Translations under genes and position numbers: made by a program
The notes under the pieces: model-generated
Seen by the model: the letters and a program-made list of their open reading frames with translations, nothing else
The model's database searches: none
What the model was told of the DNA's origin: nothing
Part shown: positions 31,088 through 38,480 of the stretch, piece by piece
How the letters are laid out: every line of letters starts with the position of its first letter
How positions within the stretch are numbered: the stretch's first letter is position 1
Source: Acetobacteraceae bacterium
Lineage (GTDB): Bacteria; Pseudomonadota; Alphaproteobacteria; Zavarziniales; Zavarziniaceae
Assembly: GCA_947379865.1 (NCBI GenBank)
Contig: CANCOY010000013.1
Coordinates: 1-41,544, forward strand
Reading direction: 5' to 3'
Length of the DNA stretch: 41,544 nucleotides

Positions 31088-31197
31088 GATCTATCCCTGG
31101 CTGGCAGTTTGCTGGGGGCGAAAAATCCTGCGCGACGGCCCTGCGTGCGTCAAGGAAGCGGCTCGCCCCACTGCCGCCGCTCATGTTAGATCATTGC

Positions 31198-31815
31198 ATG
31201 CTCAAACGGATCCGTCCCCGAATCATCATCTTTGCCTGTGTCGTGCTGACCCTGGCCGCAGCCCTTGGCATGGCCAGCCATCTGGCGGTCCGCCAGGGCG
31301 GCGGCGGTGTGGCGACCTCTGGCATTGGCGGGCCGTTCAGCCTGCAGGCGACCGACGGGACGGTGGTCACGGAAAAGAGCTTTGCGGGCCAGCTGAAGCT
31401 GGTGCTGTTTGGCTTTACCCATTGTCCCGACGTCTGCCCCACGGGCCTTGCCAGCATGAGTGCGGCGCTTGACCAGCTGGGGCCAAAGGCCAAGCGCGTG
31501 CAGGCCCTGTTCATCTCTGTTGATCCCGAACGTGATACGCCAGCGGTTCTGCGCGATTATGTTTCGGTCTTTCCGGGTGTCATCGGCCTGAGTGGGACGG
31601 CCGAGGCGGTGGCGGCAGCGGCCCAGGCCTATCGCGTCTATGTCGCCCGGGTCTCGCCCACGGGCGGGCCGGTGGCGCCCGGCAGCACCGACTATGTGGT
31701 GGACCACACGGCGCTGATCTATCTGATGGCCGGTGACGGCAGCTATCTGGGCTTCTTCAAGCCCGGCACCGGGGCAGACGAAATGGCCGCCGCCCTGAAA
31801 ACCCATCTGGACTGA
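31198..31815 (+). CDS. SCO1/SenC-family copper chaperone
   Basis: Membrane-anchored, periplasm-facing thioredoxin-fold protein used in assembly of the CuA site of cytochrome oxidase. I start at ATG 31198 (MLKRIRPR), not the upstream ATG 31183. One membrane helix at 9-30 is followed by the copper-binding FTHCPDVCP with C76 and C80, FISVDPERDTP, and the third ligand H170 in VVDHTALIYL. Length 205 residues, typical. It is divergent from the ankyrin gene and 11 bases ahead of the peptidase gene. Confidence 0.94.
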   Translation: MLKRIRPRIIIFACVVLTLAAALGMASHLAVRQGGGGVATSGIGGPFSLQATDGTVVTEKSFAGQLKLVLFGFTHCPDVCPTGLASMSAALDQLGPKAKRVQALFISVDPERDTPAVLRDYVSVFPGVIGLSGTAEAVAAAAQAYRVYVARVSPTGGPVAPGSTDYVVDHTALIYLMAGDGSYLGFFKPGTGADEMAAALKTHLD

Positions 31816-31826
31816 GGCGGGATCCC

Positions 31827-32639
31827 ATGCCCCTGCCCCTCTTGCGCGACCTGTTCAAAAGGCTGGATCCGCAAAACCCTGTCGCCAGCGCGGGCGCGCG
31901 GCCCTATCCTGCGGCCCGCCCCCAATCTGGTTCCAAGGCCCCTGCCGTGACCCCGACCATGCTCGACATCAATGGCAGGCCTGTGGCGCTGGAAGTGCGG
32001 GTCAGCCCGCGTGCGCGGCGCATGCTGCTGCGGGTGGATCACAAGCGCGAGGTGGTGGTGCTGACCCTGCCGCGCGCGGCCTCCCAGCGCGAGGGCCTGC
32101 GCTTTGCCCTGGGGCAGACGGCGTGGATCGCGGCCCGCCTGGCCGCTTTGCCGCCGCGCACCAGCCTGGCGCCGGGCGCCGTGGTGCCGATCCTGGGGAT
32201 GGAGCATCTGGTGCGCCACCGGCCCGACGCGCGCGGCACGGTCTGGCTGGAAGAGGGCGAGATCCATGTGGCGGGCGGGATCGAATTCCTGCCGCGCCGC
32301 CTGAGTGACTATCTGCGCCGCCGCGCCCGGCAGGAAATAGCCGCACGGGTGGCGGTGCATGCGGCCCATGTGACGAAGCCGGTGAAGGGCATTACCGTGC
32401 GCGATACCGCCAGCCGCTGGGGCAGCTGTTCGCCCACGGGGGGCCTGTCGTTCTCGTGGCGGCTGGTGCTGGCGCCAGCGGCGGTGCTGGACTATGTGGT
32501 GGCCCATGAAGTGGCGCATCTGGCGCATTTTGATCACAGCCCGCACTTCTGGGGCCTGGTTGGAGAGATGATCGACGACGTCGAGGGTCCGCGCCGCTGG
32601 CTGCGCGACCACGGCGCCGCCCTCCATCGCTTCGGGTGA
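31827..32639 (+). CDS. YgjP-like (DUF45) zinc metallopeptidase
   Basis: M48/SprT-related metallopeptidase, 270 residues. The zinc motif is H227-E228-x-x-H231 in VVAHEVAHLAHFDHSPHFW, with later His residues as possible third ligands. Upstream features of the family are SPRARRMLLRVDHKREVVVL and the near-invariant RWGSCSPTGGLSFSWRLVLA. It is probably cytoplasmic. The stop overlaps the next gene by four bases (GTGA). Confidence 0.9.
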   Translation: MPLPLLRDLFKRLDPQNPVASAGARPYPAARPQSGSKAPAVTPTMLDINGRPVALEVRVSPRARRMLLRVDHKREVVVLTLPRAASQREGLRFALGQTAWIAARLAALPPRTSLAPGAVVPILGMEHLVRHRPDARGTVWLEEGEIHVAGGIEFLPRRLSDYLRRRARQEIAARVAVHAAHVTKPVKGITVRDTASRWGSCSPTGGLSFSWRLVLAPAAVLDYVVAHEVAHLAHFDHSPHFWGLVGEMIDDVEGPRRWLRDHGAALHRFG

Positions 32640-33919
32640 GCGCGCTCCCAGAGGGCGCCCCCCCAGAGGGCGCATCCCCAGTGAGCGCACAACCGGCCGG
32701 TCGGCCCCTGCGGCGCATGCCCACGGGCCTGGCCCTGACCCTGCTGCTCGCTGGACTTTCGGCCCTGGGGCCGCTGTCTACCGACATGTACCTGCCGTCG
32801 CTGCCCAGCCTGCGGGCCGCATTGGGGGCGGGCATGGACGAGGTGCAGCTGACGCTGAGTCTGTTCGTGGTGGGCTTTGCCCTGTCGCAGCTGGTGTGGG
32901 GGCCGCTGGCCGACCGCATCGGGCGGCGGCCGGTGCTGTTTGCCGGGCTGCTGGTGTTCAGCCTTGGTTCGGCCATCTGCGCGCTGGCGCCCAATATCTG
33001 GGTGCTGGTGGCGGCGCGCTTTCTGCAGGCCGTGGGCGCTTCGGTCGGCATTGTGGTGGCGCCCGCCATCGTGCGCGACCTGCAGACCGAAGGGGCCGGC
33101 GCGCGCGAGCGTTCGGCCCGCCTGCTGGCCCAGGTCTCCACCGCACGCGCACTGGCCCCGGCGGTGGCGCCGATCCTGGGTGGCTATCTGCAGGCGTTGC
33201 TTGGCTGGCAGTCGACCTTTGTCATCCTCACGTTCTTTGGCCTGACGGCAGTGGCGGTGGTGCTGGGCTTCATGGGCGAGACCCTGGCCAAGCCCAACCT
33301 TGACGCCACCTCGCCCGGGCGCATCCTCGCCAATGCCCGGGTGATTGTGGCCCATGCCGGCTGGCGCGCCTCGGCCCTGGCGGCGGCCTTTTGCTATTGC
33401 GGGCTGTTTGCCTATATCTCTGGCTCGTCCTTCGTGCTGATCGGCATCCTTGGCCTTAGTCCCATGGCCTTTGGCTTTTGCTTTGCCGTGGGCGTCTTTG
33501 GTTACATGGCGGGCACCTATCTGGGCTCGCGGCTGACCATGCGGCTGGGCACCGTGCGCATGGTGCGGCTTGGCGGCGCCATTGCCTTCGGGGCGGGGCT
33601 GGCCATGCTGGTGGCGGTGCTGGCCGGGGTGGGGGGCGTTTATGGCCTGATCGTGCCGCTGGTGTTCTACATGATCGGCTCTGGCCTGATCCTGCCAAAT
33701 GCCATGGCGGGCGCCGTCTCGCCCTTTCCCACCATGGCGGCCACGGCCTCGGCCCTGTCGGGCGTGCTGCAGATGGGGCTGGCCTCGTTGCTGGGCCTGG
33801 GCATTGCGATGGCCTTTGATGGCACGGCGCTGCCCATGACCTGTGCGATTACGCTTTCGGGCGCGCTGGTCTTTGCCGCCAGCCGCCTGCAGAAGGTGGA
33901 ACGCAAGACAGCACCTTAG
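32636..33919 (+). CDS. Bcr/CflA-family MFS drug exporter
   Basis: Twelve-helix proton-coupled efflux transporter, 427 residues. Family motifs are GPLSTDMYLPSLPSL, LSQLVWGPLADRIGRRPVLF (motif A) and ARALAPAVAPILGGYLQALL (motif C). The start GTG 32636 overlaps the peptidase stop. An in-frame GTGAGCGC also occurs at 32681, with CCAGAGGGCGC twice between, so the first 15 codons look like a local duplication and the true start may be either GTG. Ends 39 bases from the convergent PBP1a gene. Confidence 0.92.
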   Translation: MSALPEGAPPEGASPVSAQPAGRPLRRMPTGLALTLLLAGLSALGPLSTDMYLPSLPSLRAALGAGMDEVQLTLSLFVVGFALSQLVWGPLADRIGRRPVLFAGLLVFSLGSAICALAPNIWVLVAARFLQAVGASVGIVVAPAIVRDLQTEGAGARERSARLLAQVSTARALAPAVAPILGGYLQALLGWQSTFVILTFFGLTAVAVVLGFMGETLAKPNLDATSPGRILANARVIVAHAGWRASALAAAFCYCGLFAYISGSSFVLIGILGLSPMAFGFCFAVGVFGYMAGTYLGSRLTMRLGTVRMVRLGGAIAFGAGLAMLVAVLAGVGGVYGLIVPLVFYMIGSGLILPNAMAGAVSPFPTMAATASALSGVLQMGLASLLGLGIAMAFDGTALPMTCAITLSGALVFAASRLQKVERKTAP

Positions 33920-33958
33920 GGCGCTGCCCGCTCAGTGGGGCCCCCTCAGTGAGTCCCC

Positions 33959-36256
33959 TCAGTGTGTCAGGCGGCCGGCATTGGCGGGGTCGAGGGTGCC
34001 GCCGTCCTCGCCGTCGAACAGGTCGGCCTCGGGCAGGGTGTCTGGCGGCGTGACGGGGGCCTCGCCAGCGCTGGCGCCCTCGGGCACGACGGCCAGGGTG
34101 CCCCGGCCGGTCAGCCGCGCAAACAGATCATCGAGGATGCCGCCACTGCTCTCGCCTTCGGGCAGGTCGCGGGCGGGCACACCGGCCAGCGCCACCTCCA
34201 TGAAGCCCTTCCAGATCTGCGCCGGCAGGCCGCCACCGGTTACACGCTTCATGGGCGTGCGGTCATCATTGCCCACCCAGACACCCGCCACCAGATCGGC
34301 CGTATAGCCCACAAACCAGGCGTCGCGGTAATCCTGGGTGGTGCCGGTCTTGCCACCGGCCGGGCGGTCGAGGCGGGCGGCCTTGCCCGTGCCTTCCTGC
34401 ACCACCGCCTGCATCAAGGTGGCCATCTCGCCCACGGTGGTGGGGGAAAGGGCCGGGCCAGCGCCGCTGCCCGCGCGGGCATAGAGGCTGTGGCCGGCGG
34501 CATCCTGGATCTCGGCAATGCCATAGGGCCACACCGCACCACCGCCGTTCAGCTGCGCCGCATAGGCCGCCGTAATCTCCAGCGGTGTAACATCAGCCGT
34601 GCCCAGAGCGATGGAGGCATTGTGGGGAATCTCGCCGGCGATCCCCAGCCGGCGCGCCACGTCGATCACCCGGCCAACCCCGGCATAAAGCAGCAGGCGC
34701 ACGGCGGCGGTGTTCACCGAATGGGCAAAGGCGCTGCGCAGGCTGATCTGGCCCTTGAAGCCTTTTTCGAAATTGCCGGGCTGCCATTTGCCCACCTTGA
34801 TGGGGGCGTCATCCACCAGGCTGTCGGGGCCAAGCCCGGCCTCCATGGCGGCGGCATAGACGATATATTTGAAGGCCGAACCCGGCTGGCGCCGCGCCTG
34901 TGTCACCCGGTTGAACTGGCTTTCGGCATAGGACCGACCGCCCACCATGGCCCGCACGGCTCCATCGGGCGCCAGCGCCACCAGGGCGGCTTGCCCCGCG
35001 CCAAGGCGGGCGCCATCGCGGTCGAGCACGGTCTGGATGGCGGCCTCGGCGGCGCGCTGGGTGGTGGCGTCGAGGGTGGTCAGCACCCGCAGGTCGCCCG
35101 CGTCCGCCCCCACATGGTCGGCCACCTGGTCGAGGATCCAGTCGGCGAAATAGCGCGCCTCGCGCGTGGTGGTGCGCTGGGGCAGGGTGGCGGGGCTGGC
35201 ATTGGCCGCCGCCGCCTCGGCCGGGGTCAGATAGCCTGCGTCGACCATATTGGCCACCACCTGCCGGGCGCGGGCGCGCGACGCCTCAAGATCGGCCAAA
35301 GGCGAATAGCGCGTGGGCGCCTTCAACAGGCCTGCGATCATGGCCGCCTCAGAGACAGTCAGGCTGCGGGCGGACTTGCCGAAATAGCGGTGCGCCGCCG
35401 CATCCACGCCATAGGTGCCGCCGCCCAGATAGACGCGGTTCATATAGAGGGTAAAGATCTGTTCCTTGGTGAAGCGGTGTTCCAGCCACAGGGCCAGCAC
35501 CGCCTCCTGCACCTTGCGGCCCAGCGTGCGTTCGGGTGTCAGGAACACGTTCTTGGCCAGCTGCTGCGTCAGCGTGCTGCCGCCCTGCACCATGTGGCCG
35601 CTGCGCAGGTTCACCACCACGGCGCGGGCCAGGCCAATCACATCGATCCCGAAATGGGAATAAAAGCGCCGGTCCTCGGTGGCCAGCACGGCGGCGGGCA
35701 GGGCCGGCGCCATTTCGCCCACGCCCAGCACCTCGCCATAAAGATCGCCTGCCGTGGCAAAGACACTGCCATCGGCCGCCACCAGCTGCACCACGGGCTG
35801 CCGGGTTACGGCGCCCAGGCGGCTGACATCGGGCAGATCCCAGGAAAACCACACCAGCACCGCCGCCAGCCCCACCCCGGCCCACAGCCCCAGCACCAGC
35901 CCCCAATAGCCAAAAAACCGCAGCACCCGCCAGCCAAACGACGGCCCCCCTGCGCCTCTCCCTGAGCCACCACCAGCATGGGGCCGCTGTGGCCGCGCGG
36001 GTGCAGAGGCTGCAGGCTTGCGGCGCGGCGCGGGCGCTGGGCTGGGTTCATGGTCTTCTGGCGGGGGCGGCGATGCTGCTGGCGGCGCAGGCCGGGCGGC
36101 GCGACGGCGGGGGGCTGGGGCGGGGGCAGCTTCCGGCGCCTCTGCCGCGTCTTCGGCCCTGTCATCCGCCACAGGCGGCCGCCCGCGCCGGGCGCGTGTG
36201 GGCACCATGCGCTCAGCCCTGAGCGGCGTGTCTTCCGGCTTTGAGTCGCGCACCAT
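33959..36256 (-). CDS. Class A penicillin-binding protein (PBP1a type)
   Basis: Bifunctional murein synthase, 765 residues. A ~105-residue Pro/Ala/Arg-rich cytoplasmic tail leads to one membrane helix (about 110-137). The GT51 glycosyltransferase has catalytic E194 in ATEDRRFYSHFGID, GGSTLTQQLAKN (225-236) and RKVQEAVLALWLE. The transpeptidase has S460 in the SAFK motif, SVN (513-515) and KTGTT (636-640). The C-terminus after ~700 is acidic and Gly/Pro-rich. The long N-terminal tail is unusual in composition but found in alphaproteobacterial relatives. Monocistronic by position. Confidence 0.95.
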   Translation of the reverse strand: MVRDSKPEDTPLRAERMVPTRARRGRPPVADDRAEDAAEAPEAAPAPAPRRRAARPAPPAASPPPPEDHEPSPAPAPRRKPAASAPARPQRPHAGGGSGRGAGGPSFGWRVLRFFGYWGLVLGLWAGVGLAAVLVWFSWDLPDVSRLGAVTRQPVVQLVAADGSVFATAGDLYGEVLGVGEMAPALPAAVLATEDRRFYSHFGIDVIGLARAVVVNLRSGHMVQGGSTLTQQLAKNVFLTPERTLGRKVQEAVLALWLEHRFTKEQIFTLYMNRVYLGGGTYGVDAAAHRYFGKSARSLTVSEAAMIAGLLKAPTRYSPLADLEASRARARQVVANMVDAGYLTPAEAAAANASPATLPQRTTTREARYFADWILDQVADHVGADAGDLRVLTTLDATTQRAAEAAIQTVLDRDGARLGAGQAALVALAPDGAVRAMVGGRSYAESQFNRVTQARRQPGSAFKYIVYAAAMEAGLGPDSLVDDAPIKVGKWQPGNFEKGFKGQISLRSAFAHSVNTAAVRLLLYAGVGRVIDVARRLGIAGEIPHNASIALGTADVTPLEITAAYAAQLNGGGAVWPYGIAEIQDAAGHSLYARAGSGAGPALSPTTVGEMATLMQAVVQEGTGKAARLDRPAGGKTGTTQDYRDAWFVGYTADLVAGVWVGNDDRTPMKRVTGGGLPAQIWKGFMEVALAGVPARDLPEGESSGGILDDLFARLTGRGTLAVVPEGASAGEAPVTPPDTLPEADLFDGEDGGTLDPANAGRLTH

Positions 36257-36300
36257 GCCAAACGTCTAGGCGAATTCCCGCCGGTTCACAATGTGGGGGG

Positions 36301-36336
36301 TGAAACAGCAAAGGCCCCGCCTTTCAGCGGGGCCTT
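36301..36336 (-). terminator. Intrinsic terminator of the toxin-antitoxin operon
   Basis: AAGGCCCCGC (36311-36320) and GCGGGGCCTT (36327-36336) form a perfect 10-bp stem with a six-base loop. On the minus strand the stem is followed by TGCTGTTTCA, so together with the stem's own TT it gives a modest T-run. It lies ~135 bases beyond the antitoxin stop. Confidence 0.65.
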
Positions 36337-36471
36337 GGGAGTGTGACACCGCGACCGGGTTTGCCATCACCCATTGCGCGGCCGCCCCTGGCGGGGTCTT
36401 GAGGGGCGGATGGCAAGCCAGAGCCGCAATCACCGCAAGTTTGAATGCGGCGTGGATCGTGTCAAGTTGCT

Positions 36472-36789
36472 TCACGCCACCGCGCGCAATCCCTTGCGTT
36501 TCACAAGGTGCAGCAGTTTCAGGGCGGGGCCGCCTGGCTTTTTCTCGCCGCGCTCCCACTGGCTGATAAGGCCGGTGGTCACGTTCAGATGGAGGGCAAA
36601 CACCGCCTGGCTGGCCTTCTCGCGGGCGCGCAGGGCGCAGATTTCCTCAGGCGACATGGGGGGCACGGCCGTGATGCACAGGGTGTCGAATTTTTTCATG
36701 CTCGTCTTGTCCATCAGTCCGATGGAGGCAAGGTCCTGTGCCGTCTCATGAATGGCGGCGAGGATGGGCGAATTATACATCTTTGGCAT
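36472..36789 (-). CDS. HigA-type XRE antitoxin
   Basis: 105-residue antitoxin with a helix-turn-helix at about 55-95 (EKASQAVFALHLNVTTGLIS, QWERGEKKPGGPALKLLHLV). The order toxin then antitoxin is typical of HigBA loci. It overlaps the toxin gene by 17 bases. It should neutralise the toxin and repress the shared promoter. Confidence 0.88.
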   Translation of the reverse strand: MPKMYNSPILAAIHETAQDLASIGLMDKTSMKKFDTLCITAVPPMSPEEICALRAREKASQAVFALHLNVTTGLISQWERGEKKPGGPALKLLHLVKRKGLRAVA

Positions 36790-37156
36790 GGCACATGATC
36801 TCCGTTATCGTTCCATCACGTAGGGCTGCCGAAACTGCACCTTCGTCGTATCCAAGCATTTTACTGGCCAGGTCTTGGAAGTTCTCACGTTGGCGAGAAT
36901 CCAAATTGCTGCGGTCCTTCTTGGCAAAGCCATATGCAAAGACCGCCCTGTAGGAATTGCGGAACAGGATAATGGTCCTGAACCCGCGCGACTTCCCTTG
37001 ACCTGGCCGAGCGATCCTTTGCTTGATTACGTCCCCGCCGAGATCGGCATCAATGAGGCCGCGTTCCGCTCTCTCGACGGCTTCGCAGAGACTCTCATCG
37101 TCGATACCTTCACCGTCTGCGAAACGTACAAACGATTTTGTTTTGAAGATGCGCAT
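36773..37156 (-). CDS. RelE/HigB-type toxin
   Basis: 127-residue toxin of the RelE/ParE superfamily (the larger HigB-2/DUF1044 kind), probably an mRNA interferase acting on translation. Recognisable blocks are MRIFKTKSFVRFAD, LCEAVERAERGLIDADLGGD, VIKQRIARPGQGKSRGFRTI and YRAVFAYGFAKKDRSNLD. The frame is intact. It is first in the minus-strand operon with the antitoxin. Confidence 0.88.
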   Translation of the reverse strand: MRIFKTKSFVRFADGEGIDDESLCEAVERAERGLIDADLGGDVIKQRIARPGQGKSRGFRTIILFRNSYRAVFAYGFAKKDRSNLDSRQRENFQDLASKMLGYDEGAVSAALRDGTITEIMCHAKDV

Positions 37157-37188
37157 GGGGACACTCCCACGTCACACCCGCACTTTGG

Positions 37189-37216
37189 ACTATAGCGCCA
37201 GGTGTTATAGATGCAA
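37189..37216 (-). promoter_or_regulatory. Toxin-antitoxin promoter with operator in the spacer
   Basis: On the minus strand TTGCAT (37216-37211) and TATAGT (37194-37189) are 16 bases apart. The spacer holds the imperfect palindrome TAACACCTGGCGCTA (37207-37193), a likely antitoxin-binding site. It starts ~33 bases before the toxin ATG. Confidence 0.55.
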
Positions 37217-37253
37217 CCGTTTTGTTAGGCGTTTGACGGCGGCCCATCCCCCC

Positions 37254-38480
37254 TCACCCCTCCCCCTCCAGCCGCATCAGGCTTGCCGTTGCCGGGTCGT
37301 AGCGGTGGTGGGCGAGTGTCTGGGTGCGGATCAGGGCGACGACCTGGTCGATGATGGGCAGGGGGACCAGGAACCATTCGCGGGGCTGCACGGGATTGCC
37401 GAAGCGGTCGTCGATGCTGAGGTTCAGGCGCGCCCCGGCGAAGAAGCGGTGCAGCAGTTTTTCCAGCCTTGTGCGGTTGATGTTGAACAGTTCATAGGTC
37501 GCCACCACCTCCACCTCGGCCAGCAGATAGGTGGGCTGGCGGGTGGCGCCGGCGATGCGGGCTTCCACCGTGCCGCCGGTAACGCCGATCTTGTGGATCA
37601 ATTCCCGGTGCGCCGCGATGACGGGATGGTCCGAGGCGCTGCGCAGGACATAGATGGTGCCGCTTTCCACATCGCCGCCCCCGGCCTCGCTGTCAGACAG
37701 GGGGGCAAACAGCGGCCCGGCCTCTGGCTGGCTGAGGCGGCGGCCGCCTTCGTCGCGATAGAGGGCGCGCTGGAGTGAGCGACGCAACAGGTCGCTTTCG
37801 GTGCCATTGTCAAAGATCACCCGCAGGCGGGCATCGGGCTTGCCATCGGGCGGGCGGAATTCCGCGCCCACGCTGGCCACATGGGCCAATTGCCCGCCCA
37901 GCACAAAGGTCTCGCCCGCCTCGATGGCGGTATCGCGGCCAAAGCGCCGGGCGGTGCGCCGGCCCGCTCTCAGGTCGGCGTGCAGGCCCTCAAACAGGGG
38001 CCGGAAGCGGGCAAAGTCGGCACAGGGGCGGCGGGCCGCGATGTCGTCGGGCACCCGCGCCGCGCCCGGGGGGCGCACGTTCTTCAGCACCGTGATGTCG
38101 TCTGCGTCTGCGTCCGCCTCCTCCCAGCCGGCGCCCAGTTCCGCCAGCAGGCAGGCATCATCGGGGGCCTGGCCCTCGGCAGCGGGAAAGATATCGCCCG
38201 CCAGCGTGTCCAGAAGCAGGCCCGCCACGTCGAGGGGCGCCAGCAGGGCCTGGCAATCGGCCTGCGCCCGCAACCGGTCGAGGCGCACGGCCTGCAACCG
38301 CTCAAAGATATCCCCCTCGGCATCATGGCGGGGGGCGCGGCCGTGGCGGGCGTGGAAGTGCAGGATCTCCTCAAAGCCTGCGATCAGCCGGGCCTCGCGC
38401 GCGGTGGGGCCAGTGTCCACCTCATCGTCGAGGGAGACGCCCAGCTCCTCCAGCAATTCCCGGTCATCAGGCTCAGACAT
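37254..38480 (-). CDS. GIY-YIG (T5orf172-like) nuclease-family protein
   Basis: 408 residues from the ATG at 38480; the longer frame upstream is a shadow of the helicase. The N-terminal ~130 residues are helical (DRELLEELGVSLDDEVD; EILHFHARHGRAPRHD). The C-terminal domain has GIY-YIG-like elements: GTIYVLRS (274-281), HKIGVTGG (296-303), R309 in VEARIAGA and E340 in RTRLEKLLHRFF. These positions match the catalytic Tyr, second-strand Gly, Arg and Glu of the fold, so it is probably an active DNA endonuclease. It overlaps the helicase gene by eight bases. Probably the nuclease arm of the right-end operon. Confidence 0.85.
   Translation of the reverse strand: MSEPDDRELLEELGVSLDDEVDTGPTAREARLIAGFEEILHFHARHGRAPRHDAEGDIFERLQAVRLDRLRAQADCQALLAPLDVAGLLLDTLAGDIFPAAEGQAPDDACLLAELGAGWEEADADADDITVLKNVRPPGAARVPDDIAARRPCADFARFRPLFEGLHADLRAGRRTARRFGRDTAIEAGETFVLGGQLAHVASVGAEFRPPDGKPDARLRVIFDNGTESDLLRRSLQRALYRDEGGRRLSQPEAGPLFAPLSDSEAGGGDVESGTIYVLRSASDHPVIAAHRELIHKIGVTGGTVEARIAGATRQPTYLLAEVEVVATYELFNINRTRLEKLLHRFFAGARLNLSIDDRFGNPVQPREWFLVPLPIIDQVVALIRTQTLAHHRYDPATASLMRLEGEG

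Noticed and set aside
33962..35965. 667-residue plus-strand open frame
   Set aside because: Antisense to the PBP1a gene, which has full catalytic motifs.
36266..36559. 97-residue minus-strand open frame after the antitoxin
   Set aside because: It spans the terminator hairpin and shows no family resemblance or ribosome site.
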